From NCBI RefSeq assembly GCF_036021035.1, contig NZ_CP107930.1, positions 2,914,001 through 2,978,000 on the forward strand: a stretch of DNA of 64,000 nt, read 5' to 3'. Under the pieces are notes generated by a model, which worked only from the letters and a program-made list of their open reading frames with translations, made no database searches and had not been told where the DNA came from. Positions 24,316 to 32,752 of this stretch are shown here, one piece after another. Positions within the stretch are counted from its first letter, which is position 1. Each line of letters starts with the position of its first letter. Source of the stretch: Kineococcus sp. NBC_00420 (GTDB lineage: Bacteria > Actinomycetota > Actinomycetes > Actinomycetales > Kineococcaceae). The position numbers and the translations under genes were made by a program.

Positions 24316-24782
24316 TGGACGACCAGAAGTTCCTCGACCTGGCGGTCGACCTCGCCGTGCAGAACGTCGCCGACGGGGGTGGCCCCTTCGGGGCGGTCGT
24401 CGTCCGCGACGGAGTCGTCATCGCGCAGGGCCAGAACCGCGTCACCCGTGACAACGACCCGACCGCGCACGCCGAGGTCCAGGCGATCCGCGCGGCCTGC
24501 CAGGAACTCGGCTCGTTCAGCCTCACCGGCTGCACGCTGTACTCCAGCTGCGAACCGTGCCCCATGTGCCTGGCGTCCGCGTTGTGGTCGCGCGTGGACC
24601 GCGTGCTCTTCGCCGCCGACCGGGACGACGCGGCCCGCGGGGGTTTCGACGACCGTGCGTTCTACGAGTTGTTCGACACCCCGCGCTCCGCGTGGGCGGT
24701 CCCCGTCGTCCAGCAGCGCGACGGGAACTCACCCGCGCCCTTCGACGCCTGGCTCGCGAGCGTCGAACGTGTCGACTACTGA
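24315..24782 (+). CDS. Guanine-deaminase-type nucleoside/base deaminase
   Basis: A 155-residue zinc deaminase of the cytidine deaminase fold, as in Bacillus GuaD. TAHAEVQAI supplies the His ligand and catalytic Glu; SSCEPCPMCLAS supplies the two Cys ligands. VADGGGPFGAVVVRDG at the start is typical. Given its place at the end of the urate operon, deamination of guanine to xanthine is the most likely role. The ATG overlaps the uricase TGA; a GTG at 24303 is less likely. A tRNA-adenosine deaminase (TadA) is less probable from context. Confidence 0.85.
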   Translation: MDDQKFLDLAVDLAVQNVADGGGPFGAVVVRDGVVIAQGQNRVTRDNDPTAHAEVQAIRAACQELGSFSLTGCTLYSSCEPCPMCLASALWSRVDRVLFAADRDDAARGGFDDRAFYELFDTPRSAWAVPVVQQRDGNSPAPFDAWLASVERVDY

Positions 24783-24783
24783 C

Positions 24784-26004
24784 TCAGCTCCGGTCCAGCA
24801 GTCGCAGCGCGACCTGCAGGTCCACCACGTCGTCGACGTCGCGCAGGTCGCGGTCGAGCAACGACTCGACACGGCTGAGCCGGTAGCGCACGGTGTTCTG
24901 GTGGACGTGCAGCAGTGCGGCGGTGCGGGTGGGCGAGCGGCCCTCCCGCAACAGCGTCCGCAACGTCAGCAGCAGGTCGGGATCGTCCAGCACCCCGGCC
25001 AGGACGCGTTCGGCGAACCGCCGTCGCTCCTCGGCCGGGACGGAACGCAACAGGTCCTCGACGCCGCCGGTGTCGCGGTCGTGCTCCACGACGAGGCCCG
25101 GTCGGCTCCGGGCGGCCCGCAGCGCCCGCCGGGCTCCGGCAACCGCTTCGGTCGGGTCGTCGACGGGACGGCTGACCCCCACGACCAGGGGACGTCCCGT
25201 CCGGTGCAGCCGTCGTTCGAGCAGAGCGACGTCCTGCGTGAGCACGACGCCGTCCACGACCGCGTGCGGTCCGTCGGCGAGGGCGTCGAGGACGAGGTCG
25301 AGTTCCTCGGCCCCGACCCCCAGCACGGTTCCGGACGGGGCTGCGGGGTTCTCCGGCAGCCGCCGGTGCAGGGCGAGCACCCCGGCCAGCGCCGTCAGGG
25401 TCACCTCCGGCAGCCCGTCGGCGACCAGCCGCCACGGCGCGGGTCCCTCGCCGACGGGCCGCCCCGGTGGAGCCAGGGCGAAGAGGACGTCGACGTCGTC
25501 CTCGGTGAGCGCCCCGCCCGCGAGCGGGCGCCCGGTCGCCGACAGCACCCGCACCCCGGGCAGCTGCGCGAGCACCTCGCGCAGCGCTCGACCGGCCGCC
25601 AGCGAGGCCAGCAGCCGCTGCACGGTGTCGTCGCGCGGGCCGACGGTCGCGTCGACGAAGGCGCTGACCTGGTGGAACGCGACGTGCGCGGGGACCGCGA
25701 ACACCGGCAGCCCCACGGCCTCCGCCGCGGCGACGACGTCCGCGGGCACCTCGCCGAGCAGTCCCTCGCCCACGGCCAGGGCGCACGCGCCCGCCGCCTC
25801 GACGGACGCGACGAAGGCCGGGCTGTCGTCGGCGTCGCGGCGCCAGGCCAGGCCGGTCAGCACGAGGTGGCCGACGGCGACGTAGCGGCCCGGGTCGCGC
25901 AGGTCGACGGTGGTCGTCCCGGTCACCGGGCGGTCCAGCGAGGCCTGCGACCCGCCCAGCCAGCGCAACCCGAGGTCGCCCCGGGAGAGGTCGGCCACCC
26001 GCAC
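24784..26004 (-). CDS. pucR: PucR-family transcriptional regulator
   Basis: A 406-residue regulator. The N-terminal PucR ligand domain (residues 1-120) starts MRVADLSRGDLGLRWLGG and includes YVAVGHLVLTGLAW and VGLPVFAVPAHVAFHQV; a GGDEF-like middle region follows; the C-terminal HTH_30 domain contains RSPTRTAALLHVHQNTVRYRLSRVE (about 360-384), the DNA-binding helix pair. In Bacillus PucR activates purine catabolism, and its location between the uricase operon and xanthine dehydrogenase supports that here. It is divergent from the FAD-subunit gene with 23 bases between starts. Confidence 0.92.
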   Translation of the reverse strand: MRVADLSRGDLGLRWLGGSQASLDRPVTGTTTVDLRDPGRYVAVGHLVLTGLAWRRDADDSPAFVASVEAAGACALAVGEGLLGEVPADVVAAAEAVGLPVFAVPAHVAFHQVSAFVDATVGPRDDTVQRLLASLAAGRALREVLAQLPGVRVLSATGRPLAGGALTEDDVDVLFALAPPGRPVGEGPAPWRLVADGLPEVTLTALAGVLALHRRLPENPAAPSGTVLGVGAEELDLVLDALADGPHAVVDGVVLTQDVALLERRLHRTGRPLVVGVSRPVDDPTEAVAGARRALRAARSRPGLVVEHDRDTGGVEDLLRSVPAEERRRFAERVLAGVLDDPDLLLTLRTLLREGRSPTRTAALLHVHQNTVRYRLSRVESLLDRDLRDVDDVVDLQVALRLLDRS

Positions 26005-26027
26005 GCCAGCACCTCCGGAAGCAGCTC

Positions 26028-26852
26028 ATGGACCTGAACACGATCGAGACCATCATCCCGGTCCGGGACCGGGACGCCCTCCGGCGGGCCCACGACGGCG
26101 ATCCGACGACGTCGGTCCTGGCCGGTGGCACGTGGTTGTTCTCGCTCCCGCAGCCGCACCTGCGGACCCTCGTCGACCTGACGACGCTGGACTGGGAACC
26201 CTTCACGGTCACCGACGCGGGGCTGCGACTGGCCGCGACCTGCCCCATCGGGGCCCTGGAGTCGATCCCCGTCCCGACCGACTGGACCGCGCGGGCGCTG
26301 TTCCGGCAGTGCACCCGGGCGCTGCTGGCCTCGTACAAGGTGCGTTCGGTCGCGACCGTCGGTGGGAACGTCTGCGCCGCCCTCCCGGCCGGGGCGATGA
26401 CGTCGCTGACCGCCGCCCTCGACGGGGTCGCGGAACTCTGGGTGGCCGACGGCGGGATCCGCCGGGTGCCGGTCGCGGAGTTCGTGACCGGCGACAACCG
26501 CACCGCGCTGGAACCCGGCGAGGTGCTGCGGGCGATCGACCTTCCCGTCACCGCGTTGCGCGCGACGACGGCGTTCCGCCGGGTGGCGCTGGCCCGGCTC
26601 GGCCGTTCGGCGTCGTTGGTCGTGGGACGGCGGGAGGAGGACGGCGGTTTCACCCTCACGGTGACGGCGTCCACCCCGTACCCGCTGGTGTTCTCCCACC
26701 CCTCCGTCCCGGACCCGCGGACCCTCGTCGCCGAGGTCGAGGAGCGGGTCGAGGCCGGGCCGGGCTGGTTCGACGACGTCCACGGCGCCCCCGACTGGCG
26801 CCGGGCGACGACGTTGCGCTTCGCCGCCGAGATCGTGGAGGAACTCTCGTGA
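26028..26852 (+). CDS. Xanthine dehydrogenase FAD-binding subunit
   Basis: A 274-residue CoxM/XdhB-type FAD subunit that passes electrons from the FeS clusters to NAD or another acceptor. VLAGGTWLFSLPQPHLRTLVDLTTL is the pyrophosphate-binding region, SVATVGGNVCAALPAGAM (about 107-124) the second FAD motif, and the C-terminal half the CO dehydrogenase flavoprotein C-domain. Typical family Gly-Gly-T/S motifs are kept. ATG start with GGAAG upstream. Its stop overlaps the GTG of the next gene (GTGA). Confidence 0.93.
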   Translation: MDLNTIETIIPVRDRDALRRAHDGDPTTSVLAGGTWLFSLPQPHLRTLVDLTTLDWEPFTVTDAGLRLAATCPIGALESIPVPTDWTARALFRQCTRALLASYKVRSVATVGGNVCAALPAGAMTSLTAALDGVAELWVADGGIRRVPVAEFVTGDNRTALEPGEVLRAIDLPVTALRATTAFRRVALARLGRSASLVVGRREEDGGFTLTVTASTPYPLVFSHPSVPDPRTLVAEVEERVEAGPGWFDDVHGAPDWRRATTLRFAAEIVEELS

Positions 26853-29593
26853 AGATCGTGGTCAACGGGGAGACCCGCGACGTCCAACCCCGGGCGGGAC
26901 AGTGCCTGCGGACGCTCCTGCGGGAGAGTTCGCACGTCGAGGTGAAGAAGGGCTGTGACTCCGGCGACTGCGGCGCCTGCACCGTCCTGGTCGAGGGGAA
27001 CCCGGTCCACTCCTGCCTCTACCCCGCGCTGCGCGCGGCCGACCGGGAGATCACCACCGTCGCCGGACTGGGAACGCCGGAGGCGCTCAGCCCCGTGCAG
27101 CAGCGGTTCGTCGACGCCGCGGGTTTCCAGTGCGGTTTCTGCACCGCGGGCATGGTGGTGACGGCCTCGGCGTTCGACGACACCCAGCGCGCCGACCTCG
27201 CCGAGCACCTCAAGGGGAACCTCTGCAGGTGCACCGGATACCGCGCGATCCGCGAGGCGATCACCGGCGGCGACCTGGAACCGCTGCCCGCCAGCGGGAA
27301 GGTGGGGGAGCGGGTGGGTGCCCCCGCGGGTCGCCGCGTCGTCACGGGCCGCGAGCGCTACACCCTCGACCACGGCCCGGACGAGGTGCCCGGTGACGTC
27401 CTGCACGTCGCCGTCCTGCGCAGTCCGCACGCGCACGCCCGGATCACCCGCATCGACCCCGCGGCCGCCGAGGCCCTCGCGGGCGTCCACCTCGTACTGA
27501 CCCACGAGAACGTCCCGCAGACGCTGTTCTCGACGGGCCGGCACGAGAACCGCCTCGACGACCCGGACGACACGCTGATCCTCGACCCGGTACTCCGCCA
27601 CGTCGGGCAACGCGTCGCGGTCGCGGTCGCCGAGGACCTGGCCACCGCCGAGGAGGCGTTGCGCCGCATCGTCGTGGAGTACGAGGAACTCCCCGCCGTG
27701 TTCGACCCGGCCCTCGCCCGCGAACCCGGTGCCCCCCTGGTCCACGGCGACAAGGACGCCGCGGCCTCCCGCATCGGCGACCCGCAGCGCAACGTCGTCG
27801 CGGAACTGCACGGCGGGGTCGGCGACGTGGACCTGGCCCTCGCCCGGGCCGACGTGACGGTGTCGGGGACCTGGCAGACCCAGCGCGTCTCCCACGTCGC
27901 CCTCGAGACCCACGCGGCGGTGTCGTGGCTGGACGAGGACGGCCGGTTGGTCGTCCGGGCCAGCACCCAGGTGCCGTTCCTGGTGCGCGACGAACTCGCC
28001 CGCATCCTCGGGGTGGAACCCGACCGGGTCCGGGTCCTCGCCGCCCGGGTCGGCGGGGGTTTCGGCGGCAAGCAGGAACTCCTCGTCGAGGACCTGGTCG
28101 GGTTGGCGACCCTGCGGACGGGACGCGCCGTCCAGTACGAGACGACCCGCGGGGACACCCTCTCAGCGATGCCGACCCGCCACCCGTTCCGGGTGTCCGT
28201 GCGGTTGGGGGCCACCCTGGACGGAACCCTCACCGCCCTGGCGTTGGAGGTGCTGTCCAACGCCGGCGCCTACGGCAACCACTCGCCCGGGGTGATGTTC
28301 CACGGCTGCCACGAGACGGTGGCGACCTACCGCTGCGAGAACAAGCGGGTCGACGCGCAGGCCGTCTACACGAACACCGTCCCCTCCGGTGCGTTCCGCG
28401 GTTACGGACTCGGGCAGGTCGTGTTCGGCCTCGAGTCGGCCATGGACGACCTCGCCCGCGAGCTCGGGATGGACCCCTACGAGTTGCGGCGACGCAACGT
28501 CGTGGTGCCCGGCGACCCGTTCGTGGTGACGTCCTACCCCTCCGACGGTTCCGAGGCCGACGACGGTCTGCGCTACGGCAGCTACGGACTCGACCAGTGC
28601 CTCGACCTGGTCGAGGAGGGCATGAGCCGGGACGGTGAACCCGCCCCGGAGGGTCCGCAGTGGCGGACGGGGTCCGGGATGGCGCTGTCGATGATCGCGA
28701 CCACCCCGCCCCGGGGGCACTTCGCCGACACGAGCGTGCGGTTGCTGGCGGACGGGACGTGGGAGCTGAACGTCGGCACGGCCGAGTTCGGCAACGGGAC
28801 GAGCACCGTCCACCAGCAGATCGCGGTCTCCGCCCTCGGGACGACCGCCGACCGTCTCCGCCTGCGCCAGAGCGACACCGACGTCACGCGGCACGACACG
28901 GGTGCGTTCGGCTCGGCCGGCTCCGTCGTCGCCGGCAAGGCGTTGCTGTCGGCGTGCGAGCAGGTCGCGGACCAGGTGCGGACGCTCGCCGCCGACCTGC
29001 TCGGGGTGGGGGTGCGGCAGGTGGAACTCGGCCCCGCCGCGGCGAGCGGCGGAGGCCGGTCGGTGATCCTGCCGGAACTCCACGCGGAAGGTCTGCGCCG
29101 CAACGGTTCAGCGCCCGGGGCTCACGGCGACGAGGACGCGGCGCTGCGCTCCGTCGCGTTCAACGTCCAGGGTTTCCGCGTCGCGGTGGACGTCGACTCC
29201 GGGGAGGTGCGGATCCTCCGCTCCGTCCACGCCGTCGACGCGGGAACCGTCCTGAACCCGGTGCAGTTGCGGGGCCAGGTCGAGGGCGGTGTCGCGCAGG
29301 CCATCGGGTCCTCGCTGTTCGAGGAGGTCCGCGTCGGGCCGGACGGTGTCAGCCCGACGGTGTCGTTGCGGGAGTACTACGTCCCCCGGATCGACGACCT
29401 GCCCGACACCGAGGTCCGCTACGCCGACACCTACGACACGATCGGCCCGCTCGGGGCGAAGTCGATGAGCGAGGCGCCCTACAACCCCGTCGCCCCCGCT
29501 CTGGCGAACGCGATCCGGGACGCGATCGGCGTCCGGTTGTTCGAGCTCCCGATGTCCGCCGACCGCGTCTGGCGAGCCACCCCCGACGCGTGA
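26849..29593 (+). CDS. Xanthine dehydrogenase, fused 2Fe-2S and molybdopterin chain
   Basis: A 914-residue fusion. Residues 1-150 are the CoxS/XdhA-type 2Fe-2S part: CDSGDCGACTVLVEG for the plant-type cluster, CGFCTAGMVVTA and LCRCTGYRAIREA for the second cluster. Residues 170-900 are the molybdopterin part: GRERYTLDHGPDEVPGDVLH start, GGGFGGKQELLVED, GAFRGYGLGQVVF, and a C-terminal GPLGAKSMSEAPYNP with the catalytic Glu of the xanthine oxidase family. In most bacteria these are separate chains. It oxidises hypoxanthine/xanthine to urate for the uricase operon. No xdhC chaperone is in the window. The GTG overlaps the FAD subunit stop. Confidence 0.93.
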   Translation: MKIVVNGETRDVQPRAGQCLRTLLRESSHVEVKKGCDSGDCGACTVLVEGNPVHSCLYPALRAADREITTVAGLGTPEALSPVQQRFVDAAGFQCGFCTAGMVVTASAFDDTQRADLAEHLKGNLCRCTGYRAIREAITGGDLEPLPASGKVGERVGAPAGRRVVTGRERYTLDHGPDEVPGDVLHVAVLRSPHAHARITRIDPAAAEALAGVHLVLTHENVPQTLFSTGRHENRLDDPDDTLILDPVLRHVGQRVAVAVAEDLATAEEALRRIVVEYEELPAVFDPALAREPGAPLVHGDKDAAASRIGDPQRNVVAELHGGVGDVDLALARADVTVSGTWQTQRVSHVALETHAAVSWLDEDGRLVVRASTQVPFLVRDELARILGVEPDRVRVLAARVGGGFGGKQELLVEDLVGLATLRTGRAVQYETTRGDTLSAMPTRHPFRVSVRLGATLDGTLTALALEVLSNAGAYGNHSPGVMFHGCHETVATYRCENKRVDAQAVYTNTVPSGAFRGYGLGQVVFGLESAMDDLARELGMDPYELRRRNVVVPGDPFVVTSYPSDGSEADDGLRYGSYGLDQCLDLVEEGMSRDGEPAPEGPQWRTGSGMALSMIATTPPRGHFADTSVRLLADGTWELNVGTAEFGNGTSTVHQQIAVSALGTTADRLRLRQSDTDVTRHDTGAFGSAGSVVAGKALLSACEQVADQVRTLAADLLGVGVRQVELGPAAASGGGRSVILPELHAEGLRRNGSAPGAHGDEDAALRSVAFNVQGFRVAVDVDSGEVRILRSVHAVDAGTVLNPVQLRGQVEGGVAQAIGSSLFEEVRVGPDGVSPTVSLREYYVPRIDDLPDTEVRYADTYDTIGPLGAKSMSEAPYNPVAPALANAIRDAIGVRLFELPMSADRVWRATPDA

Positions 29594-29620
29594 TCCCGCT
29601 GGTGGTCCCAGCGGGATCAC
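29590..29620. terminator. Perfect 12-bp hairpin terminator, xdh/MFS convergent pair
   Basis: GTGATCCCGCTG (29590-29601) and CAGCGGGATCAC (29609-29620) are perfect inverted repeats with a seven-base loop; the left arm includes the xdh stop codon. It lies between convergent genes and shares its sequence with 10715-10745 and 48233-48263. There is no U-tract, as is usual in GC-rich actinobacteria. Confidence 0.8.
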
Positions 29621-29633
29621 GGGTCGGTGGGGG

Positions 29634-31901
29634 TCAGGAGTGGACGGTGGTCCCGCCGAGGTGCAGGTCGGCGTCGGCGGGCAGTCCGTCGTCGACCCGG
29701 ACGTCGCGGGTGGCGGGTTCCCAGCTCGAGGCCGTCACGGTGTAGTTCCCGCCGGCGACGTCGCTGAACTCGTAGCGGCCGTCGACGTCGGTGGTGGTGA
29801 CCTCCGCGGCCCGGCCGGTCGCGTCGACGAGGGTCACCGTCGCGCCGGCGTGGGCGGTGGAACCCGCGCCGGCGGTCACGGTCCCGGTCACCCGGCCGCC
29901 GCTGCCGAGGAGCAGGTCCACGACGAGCGCCTCGTCGTCCCCGACCTCGGTGGAACGGGCGGTCGGTCGGCTCCGACCGGAGCGGGTCGTGAGCACGTAG
30001 GTACCGCCGGACAACCCGTCGAACGTGTACCCACCCTCCGCGTCGGTCGTGGTGGAACCCACGACCCGGCCGGTGACGTCGGTCAGGGTGACGAGGGCGC
30101 CGGGGACCCCGGACCTCTCCTGCTGCACCCGGCCGGTGAGCGCGGAACGCCCGGCGAGGGTGACGTCGTGGGTCAGCGCGGAACTCCCGACGGCGACCAG
30201 CGTCGCGTGCGGGGACAGGTGCCCGGCCGCCGTGATGAGGAGGTAGGTGCCACCGGTGGGGACGGGGAGTTCGTAGGCGCCGTTCTCGGTGGAGGTTCCG
30301 CGCGCGACCTGGCGGCCGGCGGAGTCGGTGAGGGTCAGGACGGCCCCGGCCAACGGTCGGGAACCTCCCGTGGTGACGTTCCCGCGCACCGCGAGGGTCG
30401 GGCTGGGCCGCTGCTGCGGGACCGAGGACGGTTCCGGGAGCGCGAGTTTCGTCGGAGTGGTGTCCACGGCGGCCGGTGCCTCCGTCGCCGGCTGGGCGCG
30501 CGGGATGAGCGCGGCGATGACCACGGCCAGCAGCGCGGCACCCGACGCGACGATCAGGATGGTCTTGAAACCCCGTTCCGCCGGGATGGCCACGCCCCCG
30601 GCGACGACGGCCGAGGAGGCCAGCACCGCGCCGGACACCGCACTGGCGACGGAGGAACCGATCGAGCGGACCAGGGTGTTGAAGCTGTTCGCGGAGGCCG
30701 TCTCGCGCACCGGGACGGCGGACATGATGAGCGCGGGCATCGAGCCGTAGGCGAAACCGACGCCGGCGCCGATGATCCCGGTCACGATCGAGAGCTGCCA
30801 GACCGCGTCCGTGAAGAACACGCCGACGGCGTAGCCGATCGCGACGACGAGACCGCCGATCATCAGGCTGACCTTGGGTCCGTGGCGACGGGTCACGTTC
30901 GCCGAGATCGGCGCGGTCACCATCATGACGAGGCCGGCGGGCAGCATCGCGAGGCCGGCGGTGAGCATCGACTTCCCCAGACCGTAACCGGTCTGCGTCG
31001 GCAGCTGGATGATCTGCGGGATGACCAGCGACATCGCGAACATGGCGAAACCGAGGGCGACGGAGGCGAGGTTCGTCAGCAGGACCTGCGGACGGGCGGT
31101 GGTGCGCAGGTCCACGAGGGGTTCGCGGCTGCGCAGTTCCCAGAAGCCCCAGAGCACGGCGAGGACGGTGCCGCCGATGAGGCAGGCCAGCGTCTCGCCG
31201 CTCGCCCAGCCCCAGTCCCTGCCCTTGGAGACACCGAGCAGGATCGCGACGAGGGTCACGGACAGGCCGACCGCGCCCAGCAGGTCGATCCGTCCGCCGT
31301 GGGCACCGGCCGCGGACGGGATGAGGGTCAGGACGAGCACGAACACGATCGCGCCGAGCCCGCCCGCGACCCAGAACAGCCAGTGCCAGTCGAGGTTGTC
31401 GGCGATGAGCGCGGCGCCCGGCAGACCGAGGGCGCCACCGACACCGAGCGAGGCGCTCATGAGCGCGGTGGCCGGCCCCAGCTTCTCGGCGGGCAGGATG
31501 TCACGCATCAGGCTGATGCCGAGCGGGATCACGCCGGCGGCGAAACCCTGGAGGGCCCGGCCGACGATCATCGGCGTGAGGCTGTCGGAGAGGGCGCAGA
31601 CGACGGAACCGATGACCATCGCGGCGAGGCTCGCGAGCAGCAGTGGCCGCTTGCCGAACATGTCGCCGAGGCGGCCGGCGATCGGGGTGGCGACCGCGCC
31701 GGCGAGCAGCGTGGCGGTGATCGCCCAGGAGGCGTTGGACGCCGAGGTCCCGAGGTAGACCGGGAGCTGACCCACGATCGGGATGACCAGGGTCTGCATG
31801 AGGGCGACGGAGATGCCGCCGAGGGCGAGGATCGCGACGATCACGCCGACGGGGCGTTCGGCGTGCCCGGGGGAGGCGGGGGCGGGTGCTGCTGCGGACA
31901 T
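29634..31901 (-). CDS. DHA2-type MFS transporter with carboxypeptidase-regulatory-like tail
   Basis: A 755-residue fusion. Residues 15-470 are a 14-TM drug:H+ antiporter: GRLGDMFGKRPLLLASLAAM is motif A, and LDWHWLFWVAGG and IPLGISLMRD are typical of EmrB/QacA relatives. After a Pro/Ala linker (about 475-500) come three beta-sandwich repeats of about 83 residues (503-584, 585-669, 670-755), each with GAxVTLTDxxGR, a TTDxxGxYxFxxLxGGTY pattern, that is, CarboxypepD_reg/CnaB-like domains. Such a tail is unusual on a transporter. It is divergent from a tetR gene with an obvious operator between them, so it is probably a repressed efflux pump. Confidence 0.9.
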   Translation of the reverse strand: MSAAAPAPASPGHAERPVGVIVAILALGGISVALMQTLVIPIVGQLPVYLGTSASNASWAITATLLAGAVATPIAGRLGDMFGKRPLLLASLAAMVIGSVVCALSDSLTPMIVGRALQGFAAGVIPLGISLMRDILPAEKLGPATALMSASLGVGGALGLPGAALIADNLDWHWLFWVAGGLGAIVFVLVLTLIPSAAGAHGGRIDLLGAVGLSVTLVAILLGVSKGRDWGWASGETLACLIGGTVLAVLWGFWELRSREPLVDLRTTARPQVLLTNLASVALGFAMFAMSLVIPQIIQLPTQTGYGLGKSMLTAGLAMLPAGLVMMVTAPISANVTRRHGPKVSLMIGGLVVAIGYAVGVFFTDAVWQLSIVTGIIGAGVGFAYGSMPALIMSAVPVRETASANSFNTLVRSIGSSVASAVSGAVLASSAVVAGGVAIPAERGFKTILIVASGAALLAVVIAALIPRAQPATEAPAAVDTTPTKLALPEPSSVPQQRPSPTLAVRGNVTTGGSRPLAGAVLTLTDSAGRQVARGTSTENGAYELPVPTGGTYLLITAAGHLSPHATLVAVGSSALTHDVTLAGRSALTGRVQQERSGVPGALVTLTDVTGRVVGSTTTDAEGGYTFDGLSGGTYVLTTRSGRSRPTARSTEVGDDEALVVDLLLGSGGRVTGTVTAGAGSTAHAGATVTLVDATGRAAEVTTTDVDGRYEFSDVAGGNYTVTASSWEPATRDVRVDDGLPADADLHLGGTTVHS

Positions 31902-31924
31902 CGGGGTCCTTCAATCGTCGAGTT

Positions 31925-31942
31925 AAGTCAAATGCTTGACTT
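31925..31942. promoter_or_regulatory. TetR operator between MFS pump and tetR
   Basis: AAGTCAA (31925-31931), four bases, TTGACTT (31936-31942): a perfect 7-bp inverted repeat in the 93-base gap between divergent MFS and tetR genes. This is an AT-rich island in very GC-rich DNA, and is the expected binding site of the adjacent TetR protein, controlling both genes. Confidence 0.75.
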
Positions 31943-31994
31943 AGTTGAGCACAGGGACAATGGTCGGTGCAAGGGGCGACCAGAGGGGGAGACA

Positions 31995-32645
31995 GTGGGA
32001 TCAGCGGTGCGGAACGCTCCGAGGGGCGAGGCCACGCGGACGGCGATCATCGAGGCCGCCGAGCGGCTCTTCGCCGAGCACGGCCTGGACGGGGTGTCGC
32101 ACCGCCAGATCAGCGCGGAGGCAGGACAGGGCAACAACGCCGCCGTCGGCTACCACTTCGGGACGACCCACGACCTCGTCACCGCCATCGTCGAGCGCCA
32201 CAGCACGCCGATCGACACCCTCCGAGGTGCCATGGCCGACCGCGTCGCGGGATCCACGGACATCCGGGACTGGGTGGACTGCCTCTTCCGGCCGATGGCC
32301 GAGCACCTGGAGTCCCTCGGCTCCCCCACGTGGTGGGCCCGGTTGTCCGCCCAGCTCGCCGCCGACCCCCGCCGGCACGCGCTCTACGTCGAGCACGTCC
32401 TGCGCTCGGAGGCGTTGAGGCGCACGGTCGCCGGTTTCACGGCCTGCCTGCCCGACCTGCCGGAACCCGTCCGGGAGGAACGCGCGGCCATGTCGCGGCT
32501 GCTCTCGGTGCACGTCTTCGCCGACCGCGAGACCGCGCTCGCCGAGGGGAGCCGCACTCCCCGGGCGAGCTGGTCCGAGACCGCCGACGGTGTCGTCGAC
32601 GCGATGGTCGGGTTGTGGACGGCCCCGGTCACCCACCCCTCCTGA
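31995..32645 (+). CDS. TetR-family repressor (of the MFS pump)
   Basis: A 216-residue TetR protein. The N-terminal HTH runs about residues 10-57: ATRTAIIEAAERLFAEHGLDG, then VSHRQISAEAGQGNNAAVGYHFGTTHDLVTAIV. The C-terminal ligand domain is longer and less conserved (WWARLSAQLAADPRRHALYVEHVLRSEALRR), of the QacR/TetR_C_33-like type. GTG at 31995 with GGGGGA upstream. Divergent from the MFS gene; it presumably represses it and itself through the palindrome at 31925-31942. Confidence 0.9.
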   Translation: MGSAVRNAPRGEATRTAIIEAAERLFAEHGLDGVSHRQISAEAGQGNNAAVGYHFGTTHDLVTAIVERHSTPIDTLRGAMADRVAGSTDIRDWVDCLFRPMAEHLESLGSPTWWARLSAQLAADPRRHALYVEHVLRSEALRRTVAGFTACLPDLPEPVREERAAMSRLLSVHVFADRETALAEGSRTPRASWSETADGVVDAMVGLWTAPVTHPS

Positions 32646-32655
32646 GCGCCCCCTC

Positions 32656-32725
32656 CCCCGCGGAAACAACACTTTCCGCCCTCGGTCGCCCCTCCGCGAG
32701 GGCGGAAAGTGTTGTTTCCGCGGGG
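32656..32725. repeat. Perfect 29-bp inverted repeat with nested small hairpins
   Basis: Arms 32656-32684 and 32697-32725 are perfect reverse complements around a 12-base loop. Each arm itself contains GCGGAAA-CAACAC-TTTCCGC, a 7-bp mini-hairpin, so the DNA or RNA could form either one long hairpin or a two-lobed structure. It lies between tetR and the Pr6Pr gene on the same strand, 10 bases after the tetR stop. It could be a strong terminator or a mobile palindromic element. Confidence 0.85.
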
Positions 32726-32752
32726 ACCGCGGTGGGCAGGCAGGATGGACGC

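Noticed and set aside
24776-27913. Very long minus-strand frame over the PucR and xanthine dehydrogenase genes
   Set aside because: Both real genes have complete domain motifs in other frames; the long frame has none.
29640-31994. Plus-strand frame continuous with tetR
   Set aside because: It is the complement of the MFS gene; the TetR HTH begins at 31995 region with its own Shine-Dalgarno.
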